A DNA stretch of 64,000 nt from Prado023 sp963700475 (GCA_963700475.1 CAVOXR010000001.1:163088-227087), one strand, 5' to 3'. Shown: positions 35,192-44,832, counted from the first letter of the stretch. The notes: generated from the sequence alone by a model not told the origin. Numbers and translations: made by a program.

Positions 35192-35407
35192 ATGGACCAG
35201 ACGCACCTCCTCCTGTGGAGCCAGATGATGACGAGCCAGGTCGAGCGCTCACGCGCCGCACACGTCCAGCACCTGCGGGCCGAACAGGCCCGGCAGGCGC
35301 GGGGCGCCCAGCCCACGGTCATGACAGTCCTCGCCCGCGCCTGGAAGTCGCTGGCGGGGAGGACCCGCGCGTCAGTAGAGGCGGGCGCGCTGGCCACCGA
35401 GCCCTGA
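35192..35407 (+). CDS. Small basic protein of unknown function
   Basis: The 71-residue protein starts MDQTHLLLWSQMMTSQVERS and has a basic helical middle (AAHVQHLRAEQARQARG). The ATG at 35192 follows AAAGGA. I do not recognise the family. It is bounded by the polypurine region upstream and a strong hairpin downstream. Confidence 0.45.
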   Translation: MDQTHLLLWSQMMTSQVERSRAAHVQHLRAEQARQARGAQPTVMTVLARAWKSLAGRTRASVEAGALATEP

Positions 35408-35440
35408 CAAAGGGGTCGCGCCCGATAGCACCCCTGCACC

Positions 35441-35485
35441 CGCCCCCGCCCCGCGTCACCTATCAGCTGACGCGGCGCGGGGGCG
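35441..35485. terminator. Near-perfect 18-bp hairpin
   Basis: The left arm 35441-35458 (CGCCCCCGCCCCGCGTCA) pairs with the right arm 35468-35485, with one mismatch by my count and a nine-base loop. It lies between the convergent 35192 and 35532 genes and is a likely bidirectional terminator. No T-tract follows. Confidence 0.6.
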
Positions 35486-35531
35486 GTCTCGTCGTGACCG
35501 GGCCACCCTGATGTGCGTCCGGGCAAGGCGA

Positions 35532-38500
35532 TCACATGACCGGGGTGAGCTGGCCCTGCCGGCAACGACGGGCGTCGAGCGGCTGTCCGGCGGCCTCGAA
35601 GAGCTCAGCTGCGGACTCGAACAAGCGCTCCCCCTCGCGTAGGTCCCGCTGTGCCACCACGAGGTGTGCACGCGCCTCCATCACGGCAGCCGTCCAGGCG
35701 CCCACGTTCCAACGCGCGGCCAGCGCCTCCGCCTCCGCCAGCCGGCGACGGGCCCCGTCGACGTCCCCGACGTCCGCACAGGCGATAGTCGCCGGCACTG
35801 CGAACATGAGGTCGCAGAAGGCACACCTGTCCGTCTCACCCATCGTGGCCTCCGCCCGGTCGACGACCGCACGCGCCGCCACCGGATCCGGCGCGGCAGC
35901 GATCATCGACCCGTAGATCCGCTGCAGCAGGTGCGATCCGATCAGGGACCATCGGGCCAGCGGCAGGGCGCGCTGGAGCAGGCGCTGGGCCTCGGACCGA
36001 TCACCCTGGAGCAGCCGCACCTCGGCCAGTCGCTGCAGGCAGTTGGCCTCCCCCGCCGGCGCCGCGACGTCACGGTGCAGCGCCACCGCGCGGTCGAGCT
36101 CCTGCTCGGCCAGGTCCAGGTCGCCCATGAGCAGCGCCGCCTCCCCCACGAGGGAGGTCGCGAACGCGACGCCGCGCAGGGCACCGAAGCGCTCTGCCCG
36201 GTCGCGCAGGCTGCGCGCCATCTCGATCACCTCGGGGAAGGGGACAGGTCCGTAGAGCACGTACTCCGCGACGCACAGGTGTGCGTCGAAGAGTGCCACC
36301 GCCAGATCGGGTTCACGCAGCGTCTGGCGCATCTCGAGCCGGAGGCGGTCGAACCACTCGCCGCGGTTGTGCGCGATGAGTCCCTGGAGGGAGACCAGGT
36401 CCACGTACTGCCATGGGTCGTTGGTGCCGGACAGGTCGAGCCGTGCACGACTGGCCGCCTCCCAGGCCGCCTCGGTGTCACCGGTGAAGTACGCGAGGTT
36501 GCCGCGGGCCACGAGCAGGGGCCCATCCGCGGCGTCGCCCTCGAGGTCCAGTCCCTCGATCGCAGCGGCGGCGGTGTCGAAGTCTCCCGCGAAGCACGCC
36601 GCGCGCGACAGCCTCGCCCGGGCCAGCCGGTTCTCGACCCCGGACGTGAGCGGGATCGCGGCTCGGTAGGCCGCCATCGCGTCGGGGCTGCCCATCGCCA
36701 TGAGCAGGTCACCACGCCGGGCCAGCAGGTCCCCGCGGGCCTCGCCCGTCGCATGGTCGAGCACGGCGTCGATCAGGTCGAGCGCATCCGGGTAGGCACC
36801 GAGGGCGCCGAGCGTACCGACGGCCCTGAGCACGTAGGGCACGGCGCCCTGAGGATCCCCACCAAGGATGAGGTGCCGGGCAACCCGGGCGGGTGGGGCC
36901 GAGATGGCGTCGAGCTGAAGCGCGACGGCGCGATGCAGCGCCGGGCGTCGGTGCGGCGGCGTTGCCGCGAGCACCGCGTCGCGCACCGCGTCGTGGCGGA
37001 AGCGATACCCCGTCTCGCCCGGAACCAGCACCAGCGCGTCGACCGCCGCCTCGAGGTCGGCGAAGGCATGCTCGGCGTCCTCGTCCGCGAGGGCGATGAC
37101 CTCGTCAGTGCTGACGTCCGTCCCGAGCAGCGCGAGCCGCCGGACGAGAAGCACCGCCGAAGGCGGCAGCGTGGAAACGGCGGACGCCAGGGCGATGCCA
37201 CCCGGTCCGCCCGTGGCTTCAGCACCCCCCGGGCTGGCGGAGCCGGTCGCCCGCGCCGACTCCAGCAACGTGAACGGCAGCCCTCCGCTGATCGTCCAGA
37301 GCCGCTCCGCCGCGCTTCGCCTCAGGTCGGGGTAGCGCTCGGCGAGCAGGTCCATCGCCTGGTCGAGGGTCAGCGGGGCCAGCTCGAGCCGTGAGCCGAC
37401 CCCACGGGCGAGCAGGCTGGCCAGAGCGGGAGGGATCGCTGAGCCGGCCGCGGCGCGCGCAGTCAGCAGGAGCATGACGGGCGCGTCGACTGCGCACCGC
37501 GCCAAGTAGTGGATGAGGCGCAGGGATGCCTCGTCGGCCTCGTGGAGGTCCTCGATGACGAGGAGGAGGCCGTGTCCGGCGGCTGCCAGCCGGACGAGTT
37601 CGGCTGCCGCGATGAACAGCCGCTGGTGGGCGCTCTCCCCGCTCCACGGCAGCGCCCGTCCGGACAGTGCACGATCGATCTCGGTCCGGTAGGCGTCGTC
37701 GAGGCCGTCGAGGATGGTCGGGTGATGTCGGCACAGGTCCGCCAGGGCTTCGAGCACCGAGGAGTACGCCCACGCCCCCTCGACTGAGGATGCCGCCCCA
37801 CGTCCGATCCGCCAGTCCTGATCCTGGGCTCTGCGCGCCGCGATGGCCAGGACTGCCGACTTGCCGACACCTGTGGGGCCGGTGACCAGGACGGTGGTGC
37901 CGCGCCCGGCCCGCGCCCGGACCATGGCGCGGCCGAGCGCGGTCAGGGCATCCTGCCGTCCGACGAGCGCCCCTCCGGACCCACCTGCGGTGCCTGCATC
38001 ATGCCCGAGTGCTGCCTGGAGGGAGGAGCGCAGCTTCACGGCCTCCGGTCCGGGAACCGTCCCCAGCTCGGCGCGAAGGGCCCGGTCGAGCCGTTCGAGC
38101 TGGCGAAGCCCGCCGCGCACGTCCCCGGCCTGGGCCATGCGTCGGGCGAGGGCCACGTGGGCCTCCTCGTTCGTTGGGTCCTCGTGGAGGAGGAGCTCCC
38201 ACCGACCAGCCTGGCGCAACAGGTCGGCGCGCAGGATGCGCAGCCCCTCCCGGGACTCCTCGGCCCACGGCTCGTAGAGGTCGTCAGGCAGCAGGTCGCC
38301 GCCGTAGGTGCCGGCGACGGCGGCGGCAGAGTCGGCATCGCCAGCCTCGAGCGCGGCCCGGGCGTCCGCGTCGAACCGGACGGCGTCGACTGCGACGTGA
38401 TCATCGGGCAGGAGCAGGACAATGTCGCCGCGCAGCACGACACCCGATGTCTGCTGCCCAAGGGAACGGCGCGCGAAGTAAGCGGCCTTGTGAAGGCGCG

Positions 38501-38693
38501 GTCCGGCGTCCCCCACGGCGACCTCGGGCCACAGCGCGTCGATCACCTGCTCGCGGTGCAGGCGGCGGTCCGGCGCAAGCGCCAGCAGCTTGACCAGGGC
38601 AGCGGCGCTCCGGCGGCCCCAGGCATCGTCGGCGACGGTGACTCCTCCGACCGACACCCGGAAGCCCCCGAGCAACGTGATGGCCACGTCCAT
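35532..38693 (-). CDS. BTAD-ATPase-TPR transcriptional regulator (SARP-like)
   Basis: The 1053-residue protein starts with an OmpR-like DNA-binding domain (ITLLGGFRVSVGGVTVADDA, then REQVIDALWPEVAVGDAGP) and a BTAD helical repeat to ~residue 230. An ATPase follows with Walker A GPTGVGKS from G272 and Walker B LLLVIEDLHEAD around D382. The C-terminal ~500 residues are TPR-like. This is the large SARP/AfsR-like type that often controls specialised metabolism. A degenerate iron-box-like sequence precedes its start. Two flavoproteins lie upstream on the same strand. Confidence 0.85.
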   Translation of the reverse strand: MDVAITLLGGFRVSVGGVTVADDAWGRRSAAALVKLLALAPDRRLHREQVIDALWPEVAVGDAGPRLHKAAYFARRSLGQQTSGVVLRGDIVLLLPDDHVAVDAVRFDADARAALEAGDADSAAAVAGTYGGDLLPDDLYEPWAEESREGLRILRADLLRQAGRWELLLHEDPTNEEAHVALARRMAQAGDVRGGLRQLERLDRALRAELGTVPGPEAVKLRSSLQAALGHDAGTAGGSGGALVGRQDALTALGRAMVRARAGRGTTVLVTGPTGVGKSAVLAIAARRAQDQDWRIGRGAASSVEGAWAYSSVLEALADLCRHHPTILDGLDDAYRTEIDRALSGRALPWSGESAHQRLFIAAAELVRLAAAGHGLLLVIEDLHEADEASLRLIHYLARCAVDAPVMLLLTARAAAGSAIPPALASLLARGVGSRLELAPLTLDQAMDLLAERYPDLRRSAAERLWTISGGLPFTLLESARATGSASPGGAEATGGPGGIALASAVSTLPPSAVLLVRRLALLGTDVSTDEVIALADEDAEHAFADLEAAVDALVLVPGETGYRFRHDAVRDAVLAATPPHRRPALHRAVALQLDAISAPPARVARHLILGGDPQGAVPYVLRAVGTLGALGAYPDALDLIDAVLDHATGEARGDLLARRGDLLMAMGSPDAMAAYRAAIPLTSGVENRLARARLSRAACFAGDFDTAAAAIEGLDLEGDAADGPLLVARGNLAYFTGDTEAAWEAASRARLDLSGTNDPWQYVDLVSLQGLIAHNRGEWFDRLRLEMRQTLREPDLAVALFDAHLCVAEYVLYGPVPFPEVIEMARSLRDRAERFGALRGVAFATSLVGEAALLMGDLDLAEQELDRAVALHRDVAAPAGEANCLQRLAEVRLLQGDRSEAQRLLQRALPLARWSLIGSHLLQRIYGSMIAAAPDPVAARAVVDRAEATMGETDRCAFCDLMFAVPATIACADVGDVDGARRRLAEAEALAARWNVGAWTAAVMEARAHLVVAQRDLREGERLFESAAELFEAAGQPLDARRCRQGQLTPVM

Positions 38694-38708
38694 GTGCGCT
38701 CCGAGTAG

Positions 38709-38727
38709 GGTGGTTAGCCTTCCCTCA
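38709..38727 (-). promoter_or_regulatory. Degenerate iron-box-like site
   Basis: On the minus strand this reads TGAGGGAAGGCTAACCACC, matching the AGGCTAACC core of the IdeR/DtxR box but only 12 of 19 positions overall. It lies 16 bases before the regulator start at 38693. Confidence 0.25.
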
Positions 38728-39924
38728 CTTTACAGCGGTGGCGGCGTCCCGACCAGACCGTGGAGCCGCGCCCTGTGCATGGAGTTGCTGCAGGAACTCA
38801 ACCTCGTCGGTCATCGCCGCGCTGGCCTCACGCAGCAGTCCCGAGACGTCGGCGAGTGTCCACCGGTAGGACGCGATGCGATCGGTGACGTCGAACAACG
38901 GGCCCGAGAGGATGTCCCGCTGCCGCTGGTAGTTGGCCAGGGCGTCACACTCGCGAACCTCTGACGACAGGGTGCCGACAACGGCTGCCGAGAGCAGCTC
39001 GGCGTCGCGCAGGGCGTCGGTCATGCCATGGGTGGTGATGGGGTCCTTGAAGTAGCCCGCGTCCCCCACGAGGGCCCACCCCCCGCCCCACGAGCGGCGC
39101 ACGAAGCCGGTCACTCCCGACCACCCGTGGACCGGTCCCGCAGGGGACGACTGGTCAAGGCGGGCCACATGGTCTGGCGCTGCACGGGCGAACAAGCCGC
39201 GCAGCGCCATCTCCGCCCCGCGCCTGCGGGCATCCCGGTAATGCTCTGGCGTAGTTCCGGCGAACACACAGGTGAGGCCGTCGTTCGTCGGGATCATGCC
39301 GGCGGCGGCGGAGTCTCCATACGCCCACTCGTAGCCGGTGGTCGGCAGGTCGGCACGGTAGGTGTAGAGCACGGCCCCGGCGCGGGTCCCTGATCGCTCC
39401 AGTGCGGCCCCCACGGCTGAGGCCACGTCGGAGCGGATCCCGTCGGCACCGATGGTGATGTGGCTGCTGAGGATGCGCTCAATGCCGTCGACACCCCGCA
39501 CCCGCACCCCGGCGACGCGATCGTCCTCCCGGAGCAGGCCGACCAGCGCGGTGCGGTCCAGGATGTGCGCGCCGGCCTCGGCGGCGGCGTCGAGAATCAC
39601 TGGGTCCAGCACAGTGCGGCGTGGCGCGTACAGGGCGTCCACGCCCGGGCTCGGCCGGATCGTGACCTGGACGGTCTGGCCCGGGTAGTGGAACAGCGTG
39701 CGGTGCACCTGCGGCGTGCCTGCGGCGCGCACGGCGGGAAGGAGCCCCCAGCGGTCCAACTGCATGACCCCGGCACGCATGAGCGCATGTGTGGACACGG
39801 TGTCGGAGCCGCGGCGCGCGCGGTCGACGACTGCGACGCGCAGGCCCGCGCGGGCCAGGAGCAGGGCGGTGCCGGCACCGGCAACCCGTGCGCCGACGAT
39901 TACGACGTCGTAACGGTCGCTCAT
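38725..39924 (-). CDS. FAD-dependent monooxygenase/reductase
   Basis: The 399-residue protein has the N-terminal FAD motif VVIVGARVAGAGTALLLA and the PHBH/geranylgeranyl-reductase-type second motif ALVGDAGYFKDPITTHGM. That places it among flavin monooxygenases or polyprenyl reductases. The ATG at 39924 shares one base with the stop of the upstream flavoprotein gene (TGATG). The pair probably acts in one pathway. Confidence 0.88.
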   Translation of the reverse strand: MSDRYDVVIVGARVAGAGTALLLARAGLRVAVVDRARRGSDTVSTHALMRAGVMQLDRWGLLPAVRAAGTPQVHRTLFHYPGQTVQVTIRPSPGVDALYAPRRTVLDPVILDAAAEAGAHILDRTALVGLLREDDRVAGVRVRGVDGIERILSSHITIGADGIRSDVASAVGAALERSGTRAGAVLYTYRADLPTTGYEWAYGDSAAAGMIPTNDGLTCVFAGTTPEHYRDARRRGAEMALRGLFARAAPDHVARLDQSSPAGPVHGWSGVTGFVRRSWGGGWALVGDAGYFKDPITTHGMTDALRDAELLSAAVVGTLSSEVRECDALANYQRQRDILSGPLFDVTDRIASYRWTLADVSGLLREASAAMTDEVEFLQQLHAQGAAPRSGRDAATAVK

Positions 39925-41195
39925 CACCGGCCCCCCTCAGGGGTGATGCCTGCGCGACTCATGCCCACCGCCGACTCGGTGAGGTGGGCGATGACGTCGG
40001 CGGCGTCGTGCCGCGCGCCCGCGATGAGGCCCGAGCTGCGCCGGGTCTGGAACCGCTGGCCGACAGTGAACAGGCCGGGGACCTGCGTGACGCCGTGGTG
40101 CTGGCGGATCATGCCCTCGTCATCGAGCACGGGGACCCGCAACCACGGCACGTGGGTGCGGTGGCCGGTGGCCAGGAGCACGGTGGTGACCCCCTCGGCA
40201 CGAAGATCCACGGTCGTGCGGGCGGCGCGGGGGACGAAGGCGGCGGGCGGGTCCGGTGGGAGGACCTCCCGCTCCAGGCCCGCGGCCGAGATGTGCGCGT
40301 CGATGGCGGCCAGCAGGCGACTCATCCTGCGCTGCGACTCCGCGCAGCTGGCCGTGAGGTCGTCGGCGAACTGCACCCTGGCGCCGTCGGCGCCGATCCA
40401 GTGGCCGAGCACCTCGACCCCCCGGTCTGTGAGGGCGGCGAGGTCGACGGCATGAGCAGGGTGGCGGCCGACGATCTGCAGCGAGACCTCCCGGCGTGCC
40501 GCCTGCGGGTCCGCGACGTCGTCGATCCGACGGTCGAGGCGGCCGGTGCGCTGCAGCCACCAGTAGATGTCCATGCCGCGGTAGGTCCGCGGCACACGGG
40601 TGTGCCGACCGGCGGCGACGAGCACCCTGCGTCCGGACCGTGCCAGCTCGTCGGCGATCTGGACGCCGGACGCCGATGCGCCGACCACCAGCACTCCCCC
40701 GGGCCGGAGGACCCCGGGGTTGCGGTAGGCAGCAGCCGACACGATGTCCACCTCCGGGGCGAGGTGCGCGACCGGCCCCGGGACGATCGGGCGGCTGCCG
40801 GGCCCCGTGGCCAGGACCAGGTTCCGCGCCAGCCAGGTGCTGCCCTCAGCTGACACCCGGAAGCGGTGGGGGCCGGCGTCCACCTGGCGTACATCCAGCA
40901 CCGGGGTCCGCGCCAGCACGGGGGCCTGCACAGTGGCGGCGTACTCCTTCAACTGGGCCGCGAACTGCTCCGCGGTGAGGAAGGCTTCGGGGGCGTCAGG
41001 GGTGACTCCTCCGGGCAACTGGTTCATCCACGCCGGCGTGAGCAGGGTCAGTGACTCCCACCGCGCGCGGTGCCAGCTGTCGCCGATGTCCCCGCGCTCG
41101 AGGACGACGTGGTCCAGACCCGCATCCTGCAGGCCTCGGCTCGTGACGAGCCCGGCGTGGCCAGCGCCGATCACCACCGTGTCGATGCTGATCAT
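39924..41195 (-). CDS. FAD/NAD(P)-binding monooxygenase (CzcO/BVMO-like)
   Basis: The 423-residue protein has FAD motif TVVIGAGHAGLVTSRGLQ, the conserved GDSWHRARWESLTLLTPAW segment typical of CzcO and Baeyer-Villiger-like monooxygenases, and an NAD(P) motif VLVVGASASGVQIADELA. The ATG at 41195 follows GGGAGGTAGG. Its stop overlaps the next flavoprotein start. The OsmC gene lies 85 bases upstream on the same strand. Confidence 0.88.
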   Translation of the reverse strand: MISIDTVVIGAGHAGLVTSRGLQDAGLDHVVLERGDIGDSWHRARWESLTLLTPAWMNQLPGGVTPDAPEAFLTAEQFAAQLKEYAATVQAPVLARTPVLDVRQVDAGPHRFRVSAEGSTWLARNLVLATGPGSRPIVPGPVAHLAPEVDIVSAAAYRNPGVLRPGGVLVVGASASGVQIADELARSGRRVLVAAGRHTRVPRTYRGMDIYWWLQRTGRLDRRIDDVADPQAARREVSLQIVGRHPAHAVDLAALTDRGVEVLGHWIGADGARVQFADDLTASCAESQRRMSRLLAAIDAHISAAGLEREVLPPDPPAAFVPRAARTTVDLRAEGVTTVLLATGHRTHVPWLRVPVLDDEGMIRQHHGVTQVPGLFTVGQRFQTRRSSGLIAGARHDAADVIAHLTESAVGMSRAGITPEGGR

Positions 41196-41280
41196 GGCCC
41201 TACCTCCCATCGGTATCGCTGCCGGGCGGCGTCCACCTGATCCGTATGACCAGGCAGACGCCCCGGCATTGGTGACGAAC

Positions 41281-41853
41281 TCAGTTCGTGACCACGTCGA
41301 TCACGACCGACGTCCCGTTGGTCAGGACGTCGTAGACCGCGGAGCGGCGCCGCGACTGCTCGACGAGGCGGCGCAGGGTCTCGGCATCGGCGTCCCCCTC
41401 GACAGAGAGCTGGACCTGGATCTGGCTGTAGCCGTTGCGGACCGACCCATCCGACAGACCGAGGATGCCCAGCAGGTCGATGTCCCCGGAGACCGTGGAC
41501 GAGACCCGAGTCAGGGTGACCCCGCGGGCGGCAGCGATGTTCGCCATACCGGCGGTGAGGCAGGCGGCGAGCGCGTGCAGCAGGTACTCGACCGGAGTCG
41601 GGCCGTGGTCGGCGCCCGTGAGGACCTCCGGGTGGTCGGCGACGAGCACGGTCTGGGACTTGTGCTGCATCTCCTGCATCGCGCCGTAGAAGCCCGAGAT
41701 CGTCGACTGGCTGTGGGTGCCGCTCACCCACGTGTTGCTCGCGCTGAACCGGAAGGTGGCGATCTCCGGCTGCGCCTTGACGGCGTCGAGCGTGGAGAAC
41801 AGCGCGGCGGTGTCCACACCATTGCGGACGGCGGGCTCGGTGACTGCGGTCAT
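41281..41853 (-). CDS. OsmC-family protein
   Basis: The 190-residue protein matches the OsmC/YhfA-like fold (GPTPVEYLLHALAACLTAGM, then SSTVSGDIDLLGILGLSDGS). Only one clear catalytic-type Cys (in LAACLTAGM) is seen, and the second resolving Cys of Ohr/OsmC peroxidases is not evident, so peroxidase activity is less certain. The ATG at 41853 follows GAGGAGGAAACC. Confidence 0.85.
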   Translation of the reverse strand: MTAVTEPAVRNGVDTAALFSTLDAVKAQPEIATFRFSASNTWVSGTHSQSTISGFYGAMQEMQHKSQTVLVADHPEVLTGADHGPTPVEYLLHALAACLTAGMANIAAARGVTLTRVSSTVSGDIDLLGILGLSDGSVRNGYSQIQVQLSVEGDADAETLRRLVEQSRRRSAVYDVLTNGTSVVIDVVTN

Positions 41854-41998
41854 GGTTTCCTCCTCAAGGTTCCGCCGGGCGGTTCCCGGCGTTGGAAGGA
41901 ACGTAGGAGCCCGACCTTCCCGCGCCCTTCCCCGCAAATGGCCCAATGCTGGGGATGGGGAAGAAACCCTTGGCGGGCTACGGCGCCAGCGCCCGGAT

Positions 41999-42030
41999 GC
42001 TCCGGGCTGTTCTGATCCACAGCGCGGAGC
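41999..42030 (+). repeat. 32-base hairpin repeat, copy 1
   Basis: This sequence is identical to 50124-50155. It forms a stem GCTCCG/CGGAGC with inner CTGT/ACAG. Copy 1 lies in the divergent region between OsmC and the PAP2 gene. Confidence 0.7.
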
Positions 42031-42119
42031 AGCGCGCACCTGCATCGGGTGGATCTGCGGGGGGCAGAGGTGGTCTGACCTCTGGTGGTCCGGCGAGGCC
42101 CAGTCGTAGCCTGTGTTTC

Positions 42120-42755
42120 GTGATACCCGGGCGTAGGTCCGATGCCGTGGGCGTGGTTGTTGGACTGGCCGTGTTCGCCGCCTCGGCCCTCGTCGCATCC
42201 CGTGGGATGGCGCCGGGTGAGGCTGCGGTGTTCACGGTGATCAACAGCCTGCCCGATGCCCTGTATCTCGGCATCTGGCCGTTCATGCAGTTCGGCGTGT
42301 TCCTGACGATCCCGATTCTGATCGTCGTCGCCCTCGTCATGCGACGGTTTCGTATGGCGGCGGCGATGGCGATCGGCGGGATCGGCGTCTACCTTCTGGC
42401 GCGAGCAGCCAAGGGATGGGTCGACCGGGGCCGCCCCCCTGCCCTGCTCGCCGATGTCACCCAGGGTCGGGAGACGTTCGCCGGCGGCAGTCTCGGCTAC
42501 CCGTCGGGCCATGCCGCCGTCGCTGCAGCCCTCACCGTCATACTCACCCCGTACCTCCCGGCCCGCTGGCGGTGGCTCCCGCTGGTCCTCATCGCAATCG
42601 TGATCGTCGGACGGCTGTACGTCGGCGCCCACCTCCCCCTCGACCTGATCGGCGGCGCCGCCCTCGGCGTCGCTGCGGGCAGTGCCGCCAACCTGGTCGT
42701 CGGCGTCCCCAACTCCCCCACGGCCGTCCCTCGAGGCGAGACGGCGGCGACGTGA
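42120..42755 (+). CDS. PAP2-family phosphatase
   Basis: The 211-residue membrane protein carries the PAP2 (acid phosphatase) motifs: KGWVDRGRPP (KxxxxxxRP), GYPSGHAAVAAA (PSGH) and RLYVGAHLPLDLIGG (SRxxxxxHxxxD). Such enzymes dephosphorylate lipid phosphates at the membrane. The GTG at 42120 has a weak ribosome site and is the most likely of several starts. Its stop overlaps the next gene by four bases (GTGA). It begins a cluster of PAP2-like, YbhN-like and kinase-like membrane proteins. Confidence 0.82.
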   Translation: MIPGRRSDAVGVVVGLAVFAASALVASRGMAPGEAAVFTVINSLPDALYLGIWPFMQFGVFLTIPILIVVALVMRRFRMAAAMAIGGIGVYLLARAAKGWVDRGRPPALLADVTQGRETFAGGSLGYPSGHAAVAAALTVILTPYLPARWRWLPLVLIAIVIVGRLYVGAHLPLDLIGGAALGVAAGSAANLVVGVPNSPTAVPRGETAAT

Positions 42756-43921
42756 CCGAGTACGACGAGACGGCGGGTCGCTCTGCCACGTCCGAGGCCA
42801 CCGGCAGCGGCGGGCCGGGGACCGAAGGCTCGCCGTCTGCAGCAGGTCGCAAGCACCGCCTCAACCCCGGCATCCGAAAGGTTCTTCAGGTCGTCGTCTC
42901 CCTCGTGCTGCTCGTGGCCATCTTCTGGTACGTGTTCCAGCAGGTGGCCGACGTCTCCGCGGTGTGGGCGGCGGTCCAGACCCTCACCTGGGGGGAGATC
43001 GGCGTCCTGCTCGTGATGACGGGGATCAACCTCGTCACCTACTGGATCGTGGTCGTGATCGCCACCCCCGGCCTCACCTACCCGCAGGCCGCGGTGCTCA
43101 CACTGACGACCACGGCCGTGGCGAACTCGGTGCCGGCCGGAGGCGCGATCGCCGTCGGGCTCACGTACACGATCCTCTCCTCCTGGGGCTTCTCCAAGGC
43201 GCGGGTGACCGTGTCGATCATCGTCACCGGGATCTGGAACAACTGGCTCAAGCTGGCCGTACCCGTGCTGGCCCTGGCCCTGCTCGCCCTGCAGGGCCAG
43301 CCAGGGGGAGGACAGCTCGTGGCCGCCCTGCTGGCCGTCGGCGGTTTGGTCGGCGCCGTCGTCGTCTTCGCCCTGATCCTGCGCAGCGAGCAGTTCGCCG
43401 CCAAGGTGGGCGTGGTGACCGGAAGGTGGGCGACGGCCCTTCTCCGCCTGGTCCGGCGGCCCGCCGTCCATGGCTGGGACCTGGCCGTGGTCAAGTTCCG
43501 GAACCGGATGATCGGCCTCGTCAGGCACCGGTGGATCAGCCTCACGGCCGCCACCGTCCTCAGCCATGCCGCCCTCTACCTCCTGCTCGTCACCTCGCTG
43601 CGCGTCATGGGAGTCTCCGAGGACGAGGTCGGGTGGGCCCAGGTCCTCGCAGTGTTCGCCTTCGCCCGCCTCCTCACCGCCATCCCGCTCACCCCGGGCG
43701 GGGTCGGGGTGGTCGAGCTGGCCCTCATCACCGGCCTCACCAGGGCGGGCGGCGACGCCGCGCAGGTGGTTGCCGCCGTGCTGCTCTTCCGACTGCTCAC
43801 CTACGTCCTCCCGATCCTCCTCGGGGCCTTCGCCTACGTCGTCTGGCGCCGCAGGCGATCGTGGTGGACCGACGCCGCTCCTCCCCTGCCCCCAGAGCTC
43901 ACCTTCTCCACCGAGGAGTGA
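42752..43921 (+). CDS. YbhN/UPF0104-family membrane protein (LPG-synthase TM-like)
   Basis: The 389-residue protein has the repeated multi-helix fold of the YbhN/AglD/UPF0104 family, related to the flippase domain of lysyl-phosphatidylglycerol synthase. Landmarks are NSVPAGGAIAVGLTYTILSS and the C-terminal TPGGVGVVELALITGLTRAG. It has a polar N-terminal ~40 residues. The GTG overlaps the PAP2 stop, giving translational coupling. A lipid-flipping role is inference from the family. Confidence 0.82.
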   Translation: MTEYDETAGRSATSEATGSGGPGTEGSPSAAGRKHRLNPGIRKVLQVVVSLVLLVAIFWYVFQQVADVSAVWAAVQTLTWGEIGVLLVMTGINLVTYWIVVVIATPGLTYPQAAVLTLTTTAVANSVPAGGAIAVGLTYTILSSWGFSKARVTVSIIVTGIWNNWLKLAVPVLALALLALQGQPGGGQLVAALLAVGGLVGAVVVFALILRSEQFAAKVGVVTGRWATALLRLVRRPAVHGWDLAVVKFRNRMIGLVRHRWISLTAATVLSHAALYLLLVTSLRVMGVSEDEVGWAQVLAVFAFARLLTAIPLTPGGVGVVELALITGLTRAGGDAAQVVAAVLLFRLLTYVLPILLGAFAYVVWRRRRSWWTDAAPPLPPELTFSTEE

Positions 43922-43929
43922 AGGATCCC

Positions 43930-43955
43930 GGCGCCGGCCCCCCAGGGCCCGCGCC
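43930..43955. terminator. Hairpin between convergent genes
   Basis: GGCGC/GCGCC with inner GCCC/GGGC stem lies in the 65-base gap between the convergent YbhN gene and the lipoprotein gene. Confidence 0.4.
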
Positions 43956-43986
43956 CAGCGCCGCCCCGAAGCAGCGCGGCGACCCG

Positions 43987-44832
43987 TCAGCGCACGTCGT
44001 ACCCGGCCTCCCGGGCCTCCTGACGCATGGCTTCGGCGTCATAGAGGCCGAGTGCGGCCTTCACATCGTTCTCGATGGTGGCCACACCGCTGCCGTGGGC
44101 GTTGAAGGTGTAGGTCACGCAGCCGTTGCGGAACGGGTAGTACCACGTCCCGGTGTAGGTCGCCGGCTTCGTGATGCGGCGCAGGTTGTCGGTGATGTCG
44201 GCCAACGCCACGCCCCCGCGCTCGTTGTCCTCGCCGGGCAGGAGGATCGTGACGGTCCTCTCCTCCGAGTCGCGGACGGTGACCAGCAGGACCGTGGCGC
44301 CGGCCTGATGCGCAGTCGCGATCCGGGCCGACACCGGAGCCGGGGTCCTGTCGAGGTGGACGGACAGGGTCCGGTCCCCGAGCACGGTCCCGTCGAGCTT
44401 CCTGACCAGCGAGGTGGCGTAGCGCGAGACCTCGACGCCCTCGTCGTTGGGCACCACGACGATGTCCACCTCGTCGTCGCTGCGAACGTCGACCAGGAGG
44501 GGCGCACCCGGTTCATCGCTCGGGACCGGCTTCGCGCCCGAGGTGTCGCATGTGGGTTCCAGCCGGACGCGGAGGAAGTACATGCCCATGCCCAGCGATC
44601 CCAGGGCGAACTCCGCCCTGCCACGCTCCGCCTGCAGGTCCTCATACATCCAGTCGGTCCGCAGCGAGTTGATGCATGGCACGAACGCAGTGCCCGGTAG
44701 GGCCTGTGCGGACAGGATCAGCGCCGAGGAGGACTTGTCGCAGACGGGGGTGTTGATCCCCAGTGGGTTGCCACAGCCCGGAAGGGCCAGTGCGGTCCCG
44801 AGGACCGCGACCATGGCGGATCGCCGTCTCAT
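43987..44832 (-). CDS. Lipoprotein of unknown function
   Basis: The 281-residue protein has an N-terminal lipobox (LALPGC) after MRRRSAMVAVLGTALALPGC, so it is an exported lipoprotein. The mature part contains VEVSRYATSLVRKLDGTVLG and TWYYPFRNGCVTYTFNAHG, but I do not recognise a domain. Its ATG overlaps the stop of the upstream kinase-PAP2 gene (ATGA) and follows GGGAGGCGGG. It belongs to the membrane cluster and may be its extracytoplasmic partner. Confidence 0.8.
   Translation of the reverse strand: MRRRSAMVAVLGTALALPGCGNPLGINTPVCDKSSSALILSAQALPGTAFVPCINSLRTDWMYEDLQAERGRAEFALGSLGMGMYFLRVRLEPTCDTSGAKPVPSDEPGAPLLVDVRSDDEVDIVVVPNDEGVEVSRYATSLVRKLDGTVLGDRTLSVHLDRTPAPVSARIATAHQAGATVLLVTVRDSEERTVTILLPGEDNERGGVALADITDNLRRITKPATYTGTWYYPFRNGCVTYTFNAHGSGVATIENDVKAALGLYDAEAMRQEAREAGYDVR

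Noticed and set aside
35664..37394. Plus-strand 576-residue ORF opposite the SARP-like regulator
   Set aside because: Antisense of the TPR region; low-complexity Arg/His composition.
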